Source: an uncultured Eggerthellaceae bacterium
Lineage (GTDB): Bacteria > Actinomycetota > Coriobacteriia > Coriobacteriales > Eggerthellaceae
Length of the DNA: 64,000 nucleotides
Assembly: GCA_947565185.1 (NCBI GenBank)
Contig: CANODU010000004.1
Span: 23,973 to 87,972 of the forward strand
Direction of reading: 5' to 3'
In this document: positions 50,019-59,119 of the stretch, in pieces
How positions within the stretch are numbered: the first letter of the stretch is position 1
Layout of the letters: each line of letters starts with the position of its first letter
Notes under the pieces: generated by a model
Told to the model about the DNA's origin: nothing
Databases searched by the model: none
What the model saw: only the letters and a program-made list of their open reading frames with translations
Made by a program: the position numbers and the translations under genes

Positions 50019-52847
50019 TCATTCGGCGCGAAGGGCCTCCACCACGTTGTCCGCCTTGCAGCGATGCATCCCATACGCCACCGAGATGCCCATGATGAGC
50101 ACGGTCATCACCACAGCAATGCCCAGATACCCCCATGGCAGCGCGAAAGGCAGCCCCTCGATGGATTGTGACACCATGAACCAGAGCATGAACGACACGG
50201 CCACCGAGATGAGAAGCCCAGGGATGAACCCGACGATGCCGAAGGTGGCGCATTCATCGACGATCATGCGCCGGAACTGCCCGTTCGAAAGCCCCACCGA
50301 CCGCATGACCGCGAACTCGCGACGGCGCAGGATGAGCGAGTTCGTCACCGTGTTGAACACGTTCGCCATGGCGATGAGCGCCAAGATCACCGTGAACAGC
50401 AAGCAGAAGACATTCACCACGGTTGCCAGCATGCGATTGGAGTCCGCCTCTGCCTGATAGTCGTTGTAGGTGACGAATGAGATGGTGTACGGAATGCGGT
50501 CAGCGTTGAAGAGCTCGTGACCCGCATCGCTCAGTTCCTGAGCGAGCTGCTCATGGTCGCCGTCTGTCGCATCGAAATAGCTGCGGAACAGGGGATCCTC
50601 ATCCAAGAGATTCACGTGATACGCCAACGACATCGGCACGATCAGGCATATGCCCTGACCAGGTCCCCCTGTCACTGCTGGCGCTTTCTCAGCCAAGGCG
50701 AACACCTCCACGGGCAGCGCGCTCTCATCAGCCATGGCAGGCATGATCTGCATGATGCCCTTCTCCTTCAGAACCTGAAGCAGCTGGTAGACGCTCCCGT
50801 TGTTGCCATAGGCCTGCGTGATGCCCACCGCCCGCGGAACGCCCTCGTTGCGGAATGCTTCAGGATCGAGCCCCAAGCCGCGCACGTACTCATCGAACTG
50901 AGGGTCAGCCACGTAGCAGATGCGCGCTCGCGCGAAGAGGCCCTCGTGGCCCTGCACGGGCACCTCCAGATCCGCATCCTGAGCGAATGACTCTCCGACC
51001 ATGGATTCGGGCAGGGATACCGTTGCCTCACCCGCCAGATACCAGCCGACCGGATCCGCATGCGGAAGCACCGCGAACTCATCATAGGCCCCTTGGAAGA
51101 TCGCAGCCTCTTCAGCGAGCGCTTTGTTGCGCGCCTCTTGCAGCGCTGCAGGGTCAGCGGAGTCCCCGCGGATCTCGCGATCCTGCGCAAGCCTCACGCC
51201 CACAGAGACCTCACCCGCTGGATCTCCCCCCATCGCTACATCGATCAGCCCAAAGAGGAACGTGGTCAAAGACCCTGCTGTCATGAGCAGCACCACAGCC
51301 AAAGCCAAAGACACGGAGGCAGCGCGCCCTTTCGTCTTGCTGCGCTTGCGATTCGCATACGCCAGCTTCCCACCCATGCCGAAGACACGTCCCGCAACAC
51401 CGCCACCCCGCCAAAGGTGCCGCGGATCAGTGGCCTTGGCCGCCCGAAGCTCTCCCCGCTTGGAGATGCGCGCGGCACCGGTCGTGCGGATGGCTTCGAT
51501 GATGTTCATGTGGCTTGCACGCTGTGCTGGGATCCATGCAGACACGAGCACCGCCACCAAGGTGAAAGCCGCGCTGATCCCGAGCATCCACGGATCCGCT
51601 TCGATCGTGAAGGGAACGGTCAGACCGCCCGCAAGCTCTTGGAACGCAGGATCTAGAAGCGCAAAGGTGATGCCGCATCCGCCCAGCCCAACAGCCATCC
51701 CCACGGGAATGCCAATGAGCGCCACCACGAACGCCTCCAAAAGCACGGTGCGACGCAGCTGCCCGCGCGTAGCGCCCACAGAGCACAAGAGGCCGAATTG
51801 CTTCATGCGCTCAGCCACCGAGATGTTGAATGCATTGAAGATGAGGGACACGCATGCGCCGATGATGATCACGGCCAGTACGACAACGAGCCCAGAGAAC
51901 GTGGTCCACATGGATGTATCGCTCACGATGCCCATATAGCGCAGGATGGCCACATGAAGCGTGGTCGAGGCCCCCGGAAAGAGGGCTTGAGTAGTGCGCT
52001 CCACTTCGTCGGCGGTCTTCATGTCAGCCAGCGTGAGGTACGCCTCCGCATACCCCGAGGCAGCGGGATCATCCACCGTGAGCGCCACGGTGCCCACGCC
52101 CACGGACATCCCATAGCCCACGCGGTCATAGAAGCCGACGACCTGGTACGTCTGGTCATGCATGTCCACCAGGCGCTCGTCAAGGTCCCCCTCGTCCTGC
52201 TTGGCGTTGAGATAGCCTATAGAGGAATCCAAGGACGAGCCCGGCGCGATGGAACCTGAGGCAACTTCGGGTTCGAAGGCAGTCGGCTCACCTGCGCGCT
52301 CAGTACCATCTTGCACGGGTGCGCTCTCTTCTCCCTGCCCCGCAGCCGCTACCGCCACGCGCGTACCCATGGAGAACGTGATGTCATCCCCAAGCTGAAC
52401 GCCCTCTTGGGTGTTCCAGACCTTGAACAGCATGATCTCGCCAGCGCGTTCGGGCAAGCGCCCCTCTGATGCCTTCACGCCCAGCAGACGGCCCACATCG
52501 CCCTCTGCTGACATGATGGGCTGATACTGACCCAAGGACTCCTGCTGCTCTTCGGTGAGCTCCGCAAAGCCCACATCGCGCAGGGTGGCTACTCCCGTGA
52601 CCGCAGGGTCCTCAAGCGCCTGATGAGCCTCTTCCATGATGGCATCCCCAGCCTCCGATGCAGCGGAGATCATCCAATCGCCCGATGTGGCCACTTCCGA
52701 CTGATACAGGAGATTCACGAAGGAGGTGTATGAGGTGAACACCGCTGTCAAGAGCGCTGCTGCCAGCGCCACTCCCAAGATGGTCACCGCCGTGCGCACC
52801 TTGTTCGCACGCAGCGACTTCATCGTGTAGTTCGCCAGGCCCTTCAT
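50019..52847 (-). CDS. FtsX-type (MacB-like) ABC permease with two large extracytoplasmic domains
   Basis: At 942 residues the protein has the ten-helix double layout of large FtsX/MacB permeases. An N-terminal helix (VRTAVTILGVALAAALLTAV) precedes a long extracytoplasmic domain (about 45-320), then helices, a second N-terminal-like half (about 490-830) and final helices. Each half ends in an FtsX block; RMKQFGLLCSVGATRGQLRR and RRREFAVMRSVGLSNGQFRR are the paired coupling regions. It overlaps the ATPase gene by four bases. The neighbouring two-component genes suggest an envelope-stress or antimicrobial-peptide response. Confidence 0.9.
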   Translation of the reverse strand: MKGLANYTMKSLRANKVRTAVTILGVALAAALLTAVFTSYTSFVNLLYQSEVATSGDWMISAASEAGDAIMEEAHQALEDPAVTGVATLRDVGFAELTEEQQESLGQYQPIMSAEGDVGRLLGVKASEGRLPERAGEIMLFKVWNTQEGVQLGDDITFSMGTRVAVAAAGQGEESAPVQDGTERAGEPTAFEPEVASGSIAPGSSLDSSIGYLNAKQDEGDLDERLVDMHDQTYQVVGFYDRVGYGMSVGVGTVALTVDDPAASGYAEAYLTLADMKTADEVERTTQALFPGASTTLHVAILRYMGIVSDTSMWTTFSGLVVVLAVIIIGACVSLIFNAFNISVAERMKQFGLLCSVGATRGQLRRTVLLEAFVVALIGIPVGMAVGLGGCGITFALLDPAFQELAGGLTVPFTIEADPWMLGISAAFTLVAVLVSAWIPAQRASHMNIIEAIRTTGAARISKRGELRAAKATDPRHLWRGGGVAGRVFGMGGKLAYANRKRSKTKGRAASVSLALAVVLLMTAGSLTTFLFGLIDVAMGGDPAGEVSVGVRLAQDREIRGDSADPAALQEARNKALAEEAAIFQGAYDEFAVLPHADPVGWYLAGEATVSLPESMVGESFAQDADLEVPVQGHEGLFARARICYVADPQFDEYVRGLGLDPEAFRNEGVPRAVGITQAYGNNGSVYQLLQVLKEKGIMQIMPAMADESALPVEVFALAEKAPAVTGGPGQGICLIVPMSLAYHVNLLDEDPLFRSYFDATDGDHEQLAQELSDAGHELFNADRIPYTISFVTYNDYQAEADSNRMLATVVNVFCLLFTVILALIAMANVFNTVTNSLILRRREFAVMRSVGLSNGQFRRMIVDECATFGIVGFIPGLLISVAVSFMLWFMVSQSIEGLPFALPWGYLGIAVVMTVLIMGISVAYGMHRCKADNVVEALRAE

Positions 52848-53527
52848 CGCCGGATCCTCTCATCGCGCATGATGCGCCCGTCCTCCACGGCGATGATGCG
52901 ATCTGCCGCCAAGGCTATCTCCTCATCGTGGGTGATGACCACCATCGTCTGGCCGAGAACGCGATTCGAATCGCGCAAGAGCGTCATGATCTCAGCGCTG
53001 TTCTTGGTGTCCAGATTGCCCGTGGGCTCATCAGCCAACACCACCGAAGGCGCATTCATGAGCGCGCGCCCGATGGCCACGCGTTGCTGCTGCCCTCCGG
53101 AGAGCTGGCTGGGCAGATGCCCTTCGCGACCGCGCAGCCCCAGCGTGTCCAGCAGGCTCGCCAAGCGCGCTTGATTGACCGGACGCCCATCCAGCACCAC
53201 GGGCAGCGTCATGTTCTCCACCACATTGAGCACCGGCACCAGGTTGTAGAACTGATAGACCAGGCCCACCTCGCGACGCCGGAAGACCGCCAATTCGTCA
53301 TCGGTGCACGCATAGATGTCGCGCCCGTTCAGGAAGACATTGCCCGATGTGGGCCTGTCCACGCCGCCCATCAGGTGCAGCAGGGTTGACTTGCCCGATC
53401 CAGACGAGCCGACGATGGCTGCGAATTCGCCTTCATCCACAGAGAAGGAAACATCGTCCAGCGCAATGGTCTTGGATGCTCCTTCCCCATACACCTTCAT
53501 CAAATGGCTGACGTCCAACATGCTCAT
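52844..53527 (-). CDS. ABC ATPase of the LolD/MacB type
   Basis: From ATG 53527, preceded by GAGGGAGGAAG, the protein has 227 residues. It shows Walker A GSSGSGKST, the signature LSGGQQQRVA, Walker B SVVLADEPTGNLD and the H-loop in MVVITHDEEIA. The LADEPTGNLD form is typical of ATPases that drive FtsX-type permeases. It is expressed after the sensor kinase gene and coupled to the permease gene. Confidence 0.93.
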   Translation of the reverse strand: MSMLDVSHLMKVYGEGASKTIALDDVSFSVDEGEFAAIVGSSGSGKSTLLHLMGGVDRPTSGNVFLNGRDIYACTDDELAVFRRREVGLVYQFYNLVPVLNVVENMTLPVVLDGRPVNQARLASLLDTLGLRGREGHLPSQLSGGQQQRVAIGRALMNAPSVVLADEPTGNLDTKNSAEIMTLLRDSNRVLGQTMVVITHDEEIALAADRIIAVEDGRIMRDERIRR

Positions 53528-53638
53528 GGCATCTTCCTCCCTCATCGTGCTTCTCATGTGAAGCGAAGCATGACAGGCGCGCATTGGCCGCCTCTAACGC
53601 ACCCATTACAAGCCCGTAATGCGCACGGGCCGGTGCGC

Positions 53639-54625
53639 CTACACCACCATCTTCGGGAACGCCACGACGAACCGGGCACCGCCAGCAGCGCCGTTGGACG
53701 CGCAGACCGAGCCGCCCTGCACGGACACAAGCGCTTGCGCCAAGGCGAGCCCGATGCCGAACCCGTGCGTGGTGCCTTGTCCACGATAGAAGCGCTCGAA
53801 GATATGCGGCAGGTCCTCTGAGGCAATGCCCGGTCCCGTATCGGTGATGGTGATGCGGCACGCCAGTGCGTCCTCGCGCACAGCCAGCGTGACCGTTCCG
53901 CCGGGAGGGGTGTGCTCCAAGCAGTTCTTGAGGATGTTCTCCAACGCCTCCGTGGTCCAGAGCGCATCGCCTTCGAAAGCAGCGTCATCCTCCACATCCA
54001 GCACGAAGCGCACATCATGCAAATCCATGACCACCTGCAGCGGTTGCGCGGCCCGCTGGGCCACCGCCGCAACGCTCACCGGCTTGCGCTCCACGCGAAT
54101 GGCTCCCGCATCCACCTTCGCGATCTTCAAGAGCGACGTCACCAGCCAAGAGATGCGATCCATCGAAAGCTCTAGATCGCGCAGGGCGTGCCGGCGCTCC
54201 TCTTCGCTTTCCGCCCGCTCTATCTTCGGCACCATGAGCGTTGCCGCCGTGAGCGGCGTCCGGATCTGGTGCGAAACATCCGCCAGCGCGTCAGCCAGGG
54301 CATTGCGCTCCTGTGCCAGCTGCCGATTCGCGCGATCAAGGCGCTCCACCATCTTCGCCAGCTCATTGGACAGGACCGCAACGTCGCCTTCGCTGTAGCT
54401 GGAAAGGTCCATGGACCTGCCGGTGTGCAGGATCTCGTCGATCTCCTGCGCAAGGCGATGGATCTGCCGCCGTCGCAGCATGGATACCACCACGAAGAGC
54501 ACGAATGCCACCGCCGCGCACATGAGCACCCAGATCCGCGCTTCGCCAGGCGACAGCACCGCTATCACGCCCGTACAGAGGATGAGGATGCCGCCCTGGA
54601 AGGCCATGGTGCGGAGCGTCCCCAC
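53639..54625 (-). CDS. Sensor histidine kinase with a short two-helix membrane anchor
   Basis: Starting at GTG 54625 (GGGAG just upstream), the 328-residue protein has two hydrophobic helices within the first 50 residues separated by only a few residues. It therefore has almost no external sensor domain, as in kinases that sense through a partner transporter. The phosphoacceptor is His119 in LADVSHQIRTPLTA. The ATPase motifs are ENILKNCLEHTPPGG (N box), DTGPGIASEDLPHIFERFYRG and HGFGIGLALAQALV. The partner regulator gene ends one base before its start. Confidence 0.93.
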   Translation of the reverse strand: MGTLRTMAFQGGILILCTGVIAVLSPGEARIWVLMCAAVAFVLFVVVSMLRRRQIHRLAQEIDEILHTGRSMDLSSYSEGDVAVLSNELAKMVERLDRANRQLAQERNALADALADVSHQIRTPLTAATLMVPKIERAESEEERRHALRDLELSMDRISWLVTSLLKIAKVDAGAIRVERKPVSVAAVAQRAAQPLQVVMDLHDVRFVLDVEDDAAFEGDALWTTEALENILKNCLEHTPPGGTVTLAVREDALACRITITDTGPGIASEDLPHIFERFYRGQGTTHGFGIGLALAQALVSVQGGSVCASNGAAGGARFVVAFPKMVV

Positions 54626-54626
54626 G

Positions 54627-55298
54627 CTAGACTCCCACCTTGTAACCCAACCCGCGCGCCGTCATGATGATGGTAGGCTCGGTGGGATCAGCCTCGATCT
54701 TCTCGCGCAGGCGCTTCACGTAGACGTTGATCGCGTTGTCCGACACGTATTCGCCGGCGCTCTCCCATACCGCGTCTCTCAGCGCATCGCGCGTGACCAG
54801 CTTGCCCTTATGCTGGAAGAAGCAGAGTAGGAGCCGATATTCCAACGCCGAGAGGAACACATCCTTGCCACCCTTGGTGACCGTGGCCGATGCCACATCC
54901 ACGCGAACATCGCCCACGGCGATGGCGCTGGCAGCCGGATTCGCGCGCCTGAGCGCACCCCGGATGCGCGATATCAGCTCGCGCGGACGGAAGGGCTTCG
55001 TGATGTAATCCACCGCACCCATGTCAAGGCCCGCCACGGTGGAGTATTCGTCATCAGAAGCCGTCAGGAAGATGACGGGCATCTCCGGCGCCGTTGCACG
55101 GGCGGCGGCGCAGACAGCGAAGCCATTGCCCTCAGCCAGGGCAACGTCCAGAAGCGCGATGTCGAACGTGGTGGCAGCAAGCGCAGCGCATGCTTCGCTC
55201 TGGGTGGCGAAGGCGACGGCCTCCATCCCTTCGCTTGCCAGAAGGTCAGCCAGAGCAGCCACGATGGCTTGATCGTCTTCAACCAGGAGCACTCTCAT
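54627..55298 (-). CDS. OmpR-family response regulator
   Basis: The 223-residue protein starts MRVLLVEDDQAIV, with Asp51 in FDIALLDVALAEGNG as phosphoacceptor and Lys in VDYITKPFRPREL. The C-terminal winged helix (EYRLLLCFFQHKGKLVTRDA, NAINVYVKRLREKIEADPTE, IIMTARGLGYKVGV) is the OmpR/PhoB DNA-binding domain. ATG 55307 is an equally possible start. The order regulator, kinase, ATPase, permease resembles Bce-type detoxification modules. Confidence 0.94.
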   Translation of the reverse strand: MRVLLVEDDQAIVAALADLLASEGMEAVAFATQSEACAALAATTFDIALLDVALAEGNGFAVCAAARATAPEMPVIFLTASDDEYSTVAGLDMGAVDYITKPFRPRELISRIRGALRRANPAASAIAVGDVRVDVASATVTKGGKDVFLSALEYRLLLCFFQHKGKLVTRDALRDAVWESAGEYVSDNAINVYVKRLREKIEADPTEPTIIMTARGLGYKVGV

Positions 55299-55357
55299 GG
55301 CATCCATTATCCCCCAGATGTGCAAGCGCGCCCATTACAGAAGCGTAATGCCGGGTG

Positions 55358-55925
55358 TGTATCAGGGGGACGTATCACTCCTCCGTCCCCCTGATATACA
55401 CCCGGAATCCGTCTCTGGTTGATGTGGGTGCTGGCAACTGCCAGCACCGGTGAAAACAGTGCCCTTTGCATGGATATGCAAAGGGCATAGCAAACATCCT
55501 GTGAGGGCTTCGGTTGGATGAGCGGAGCGAATCCAACCTTCTCGCGCAGTGCTTGCACTGCGCTGTTAGTTTGTGCGGCGGAACAGCCCACCAGAGCAGA
55601 CAACCTTGTGCGCCGCATCATTTTCCAGGCAGCAACAGGATGAGTGTTATAGGTTTGTGCAAGCACAAACCTATTGTTTAGTTCTCGTGCCGGCAGTTGC
55701 CGGCACCCACGACAACCTGATTCATCTCTGGGAGATGCCGCTTACGCGTCATCTACGGAATGCCTTCCAATCCAGAGATAGGTTGCCGACACCCACGAGG
55801 GTTGATACCCTTTCAAAACAAAAGGCACACGCCTTTTGTTTTAGGCCGTTCACCTTGAGCGCAGCGACAAGGTGTAAGGCCGTTCCATGCAAAGAGGTGC
55901 TGCGAAGCAGCACCGACACGCTTTG
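55358..55925. repeat. Deleted REP-A copy and mosaic hairpin array M8 (no gene)
   Basis: A shortened REP-A (55358-55400) has lost most of its centre. Then come GTGCTGGCAACTGCCAGCAC (55428-55447) and a GCCCTTTGCAT stem (55461-55486). A GGTTGGAT stem (about 55511-55537), a GCGCAGTGCTTGCACTGCGC palindrome and an AGGTTTGTGC stem (55651-55672) follow. The array continues with GTGCCGGCAGTTGCCGGCAC (55687-55706), an AAAAGGC stem (about 55818-55841), a CACCTT stem (about 55851-55874) and the GGTGCTGC stem (55896-55914). The gap between the response regulator and Rrf2 genes has no gene. Confidence 0.85.
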
Positions 55926-55933
55926 AAAGGCGA

Positions 55934-56332
55934 TCACGCGATGACGTCCGCCAAGGTGCGCCCTTCCAGGTAATCCGTCACCGCCGCTTGCAAGCCACCC
56001 CACACATCGCGCGCCAGGCAATCCGGCTCCCGTTCGCATGTTCCCAAACAGCTCAGGCAATCCATGAGCTCGATCCCCTCTTCGCTGGCTGACACCACAT
56101 CCGCCAACGTGATGTCCTCCGGTGGTCGAGACAGCTGATATCCTCCCCCATTGCCGCGCTTGATCTCCAACAGCCCCGCATCAGCTAAAGGCGCCACGAC
56201 CTGTTCCAAGTACTTCTTGGAGATGCCCTGCCGCGAAGCTACATCCTTGAGCGCCACGCATCCCTCCCCCCAGCACTGAGCCAGGTCAACCATGAACCGG
56301 AGGCCGTAGCGCGTCTTCGTGGATATCCTCAT
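55934..56332 (-). CDS. Rrf2-family (IscR/CymR-like) regulator
   Basis: From ATG 56332 the 132-residue protein starts MRISTKTRYGLRFMVDLAQ, the Rrf2 N-terminus, with the helix-turn-helix LKDVASRQGISKKYLEQVVA and wing RGNGGGYQLSRP. Cys92, Cys95, Cys99 and Cys105 (DCLSCLGTC then C) are available as ligands for an Fe-S cluster. It is divergent from the cysteine desulfurase gene, and a palindrome in the shared region is a likely target. A role as sensor of Fe-S or cysteine supply is inferred. Confidence 0.92.
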   Translation of the reverse strand: MRISTKTRYGLRFMVDLAQCWGEGCVALKDVASRQGISKKYLEQVVAPLADAGLLEIKRGNGGGYQLSRPPEDITLADVVSASEEGIELMDCLSCLGTCEREPDCLARDVWGGLQAAVTDYLEGRTLADVIA

Positions 56333-56380
56333 GTTCCTCTCTTCGCCGCAGAGCCGTTCGCTCATTGTTGCATCTTCTTC

Positions 56381-56432
56381 TTGACAAAGGATATAGTACC
56401 GCTATATTTAAGTCTACTAATTTACTAGACTT
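56381..56432 (+). promoter_or_regulatory. Promoter and Rrf2-type operator of the iscS-iscU unit
   Basis: TTGACA (56381-56386), 16 bases, then TATATT (56403-56408) make a strong promoter. AAGTCTA-N9-TAGACTT at 56410-56432 is a perfect inverted repeat over the expected transcription start. It is the best candidate binding site for the divergent Rrf2 regulator, which would then repress iscS and itself. Confidence 0.75.
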
Positions 56433-56455
56433 TCAATGAAGAAGCGGAGCGCACC

Positions 56456-57682
56456 ATGAAGCAGATCTATCTGGACAATGCATCCACCACACCGGTGGCG
56501 CCCGAGGTGCTGGACGCCATGCTCCCTTATTTCACCGAGGAATTCGGCAACCCCTCTTCCCTCTATCCGTTGGGGCAGCGCACCTCTGATGCCGTTGCGG
56601 AAGCCCGGCGAACGCTGGCCTGCCTCATCGGCGCCCAGCCCTCGGAGGTCTTCTTCACCTCAGGCGGCACCGAATCAGATAACTGGGCCATCAAGGGCTT
56701 TGCTCACGCGAACGCGGCCCGCGGCAAGCACATCATCACGAGCGCCATCGAGCATCACGCGGTCCTGCATGCGTGCCAGGCGCTGGAGCGCGAAGGCTTC
56801 CACGTGACCTACCTTCCGGTAGATGACGAAGGGCTCATCTCCCCTGACAGCTTCGAAGAAGCCATGCGCGAAGGCACCATCTTGGCCACCATCATGTTCG
56901 CGAACAACGAGATCGGCACCATCCAGCCCATCGGAGAGCTGGCGCGGATCGCCCATGAGCATGGCGTGGCCTTCCACACCGATGCCGTGCAGGCCTTCGC
57001 GCACGTGCCCCTTTCCGTGGATGAGCTGGGCGTGGACATGCTGTCTGCCTCCGCGCACAAGCTGAACGGCCCCAAGGGCGTGGGCCTGCTTTACATCCGC
57101 CGCGGCACCAAGGTGGCGAATCTCTTGGACGGCGGCCAGCAAGAGCGCGGACGGCGCGCGACCACAGAGAACGTCCCTGGCATCGTAGGCTTCGCGAAGG
57201 CGGCAGAGCTGGCATATGCAGACCTTGATGCGGAGCAAGAGCGCCTTCGGGCTCTGCGCGACCACGCCATCCGCCGCATCTTGGCTGAGATCCCGCACGC
57301 GAAGCTCAACGGCAGCTGGGAGCAGAGGTTGGCGAACAACATCAACTTCTCGTTCGAATTCATCGAAGGCGAAGGGATGCTGCTCCAGCTGGCCGCGCGA
57401 GGCATCTGCACCTCATCGGGAAGCGCCTGTACATCCGGTTCGCTGGACCCGAGCCATGTGCTCCTGGCCATCGGGCTGCCCCATGAGATAGCCCACGGGT
57501 CGCTCAGGATGAGCCTGGGGCGGGACACCACCCTGGAAGACATGGATGCGGCTATCGATGCGCTCAAGACAACCCTTGAGAACCTGCGCGCCATGAGCCC
57601 GCTCTATGAAGATTACACCCACGGCACCTACGCCGGCATCATCGACGGATACAAGGCAAATGGCATGAGATATGTGAGCTGA
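56456..57682 (+). CDS. iscS: Cysteine desulfurase, NifS/IscS family
   Basis: The 408-residue PLP enzyme begins MKQIYLDNASTTPVAPEVLD. PLP binds Lys202 in SASAHKLNGPKG, and the persulfide-carrying Cys325 lies in TSSGSACTSGS on the long flexible loop of group I desulfurases. ITSAIEHHAVL provides the His that stacks on PLP. It passes sulfur to the IscU scaffold encoded 24 bases downstream. About 25 extra C-terminal residues (YEDYTHGTYAGIIDGYK) are seen in NifS-like members. Confidence 0.95.
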   Translation: MKQIYLDNASTTPVAPEVLDAMLPYFTEEFGNPSSLYPLGQRTSDAVAEARRTLACLIGAQPSEVFFTSGGTESDNWAIKGFAHANAARGKHIITSAIEHHAVLHACQALEREGFHVTYLPVDDEGLISPDSFEEAMREGTILATIMFANNEIGTIQPIGELARIAHEHGVAFHTDAVQAFAHVPLSVDELGVDMLSASAHKLNGPKGVGLLYIRRGTKVANLLDGGQQERGRRATTENVPGIVGFAKAAELAYADLDAEQERLRALRDHAIRRILAEIPHAKLNGSWEQRLANNINFSFEFIEGEGMLLQLAARGICTSSGSACTSGSLDPSHVLLAIGLPHEIAHGSLRMSLGRDTTLEDMDAAIDALKTTLENLRAMSPLYEDYTHGTYAGIIDGYKANGMRYVS

Positions 57683-57706
57683 CACGATCAGAAGGAGGAA
57701 CGCACC

Positions 57707-58156
57707 ATGGCCATGGACTATTCAGAGAAGGTGATGGATCATTTCACCAATCCACGCAACGTGGGCGAGATAGAGAACGCCAGCGGACAAGGCACGGTAG
57801 GCAACGCCGTCTGCGGCGACATCATGCGCGTCTATCTGGACATCACCGGCGACAACATCATCCGTGACGCGAAGTTCAAGACATTCGGCTGCGGGGCCGC
57901 CATCGCCACCAGTTCCATGGCAACGGAGCTGGTGAAGGGCAAGACCGTGCAGGATGCGCTCAAGGTCACGAACAAGGCCGTCATGGAAGCCCTCGACGGG
58001 TTGCCAGCCGTGAAGGTGCATTGTTCGCTTTTGGCTGAAGAGGCCATTCACGCGGCGCTGTGGGACTATGCGGAGAAGCACGGCATCCAGATAGAGGGCC
58101 TGGAGAAGCCCGTCTCAGATATCAGCGAACACCACGAAACCAAAGTCGTGGGATAA
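57707..58156 (+). CDS. iscU: Fe-S cluster scaffold protein, IscU/NifU N-terminal type
   Basis: The 149-residue protein YSEKVMDHFTNPRNVGEI shows the three cluster-binding Cys of IscU: NAVCGDIMRVY, FKTFGCGAAIATSS and VKVHCSLLAEEAI. The C-terminal tail of about 20 residues after the domain is unconserved. AGAAGGAGGA precedes the ATG. It works with IscS; no hscA, hscB or fdx gene follows, as usual in actinobacterial and clostridial Nif-like minimal systems. Confidence 0.95.
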   Translation: MAMDYSEKVMDHFTNPRNVGEIENASGQGTVGNAVCGDIMRVYLDITGDNIIRDAKFKTFGCGAAIATSSMATELVKGKTVQDALKVTNKAVMEALDGLPAVKVHCSLLAEEAIHAALWDYAEKHGIQIEGLEKPVSDISEHHETKVVG

Positions 58157-58163
58157 TCACACC

Positions 58164-59090
58164 ATGACACTCCAACAGCTGAGATATCTCCTAGCCATCG
58201 CCAAGTGCGGCTCCATCTGCTCGGCAGCGCACGAGCTCTACGTTTCGCAATCCAGCCTTTCGGTGGCCGTGAAGGACATCGAGCGCGAATGCGGCATCAA
58301 GATCTTCGAACGCTCCAGCAAGGGCACCACGCTCACCAATGACGGCATCGAGCTCTTGAGCTATGCGCGCCAAGTGGTAGAGCAGGCAGACCTCATGGAA
58401 TCGCGCTATGCGAAGGACGGGAAGCCACCCGCGCAGCGCTTGGCCATCGCCTCACAGCACTACGCTTTCCCCGTTGAGGCCTTCTTGGAATTCGTCGAGG
58501 AATACGAAGGCGAAGGGTACACCTTCAGCCTGCGCGAGACGCGCACCCAAGAGATCATCGAAGACGTGCGCGAATTCCGCTGCGACGTGGGCATCCTCTA
58601 CCTGTCCACCTTCAATGAACAGGTGCTCGGGCGCACGCTGGAAGATGCGGGCCTCACGTTCACGGAGCTCTTCACTGCCGAACCCCACATCTTCGTCGGC
58701 GAGCATCATCCCTTGGCGGACCGTGCTCTCTTGAAGATAGAGGACCTGGCAGAGTACCCGCGCTACGAGTTCGAGCAGGGCAGCGCGAACTCCTTCTACT
58801 ACGCGGAGGAGCCCTTCGCGGAGCTGCCTCACAGCAAGCGCGTGATCATCTCCGACCGCGGCACGCTCTCCAACCTGCTCACGCACCACAACGGCTATAC
58901 CGTCTCCACCGGCGTCCTCTCCTCGGAGATGCATTCCGGGATCGTGGCCATCCCACTGGACACGGAAGAGCGCATGGTGGTGGGATACATCGTCCATCAA
59001 GAGCGTCAGCTCTCTGACTTGGCACAGCGCTACATAGAGATCCTGCGCCTGTTCATCGAAGACTACAACAAGGGCTTCGCCAGCCTGTAG
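58164..59090 (+). CDS. LysR-family regulator, probably of cysteine/sulfur metabolism
   Basis: The 308-residue protein has the LysR helix-turn-helix at its N-terminus (MTLQQLRYLLAIAKCGSICS, SSLSVAVKDIERECGIKIFE) and an effector domain from about residue 90. Its ATG is seven bases after the iscU stop and 29 bases before cysK, so it is in the same transcription unit. Context suggests an O-acetylserine- or cysteine-responsive CysB/CysR role. LysR proteins often control neighbouring genes, but the target is not proven here. Confidence 0.88.
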   Translation: MTLQQLRYLLAIAKCGSICSAAHELYVSQSSLSVAVKDIERECGIKIFERSSKGTTLTNDGIELLSYARQVVEQADLMESRYAKDGKPPAQRLAIASQHYAFPVEAFLEFVEEYEGEGYTFSLRETRTQEIIEDVREFRCDVGILYLSTFNEQVLGRTLEDAGLTFTELFTAEPHIFVGEHHPLADRALLKIEDLAEYPRYEFEQGSANSFYYAEEPFAELPHSKRVIISDRGTLSNLLTHHNGYTVSTGVLSSEMHSGIVAIPLDTEERMVVGYIVHQERQLSDLAQRYIEILRLFIEDYNKGFASL

Positions 59091-59119
59091 CGAAGACATC
59101 ATGAAAGAAGGAATGCAGC

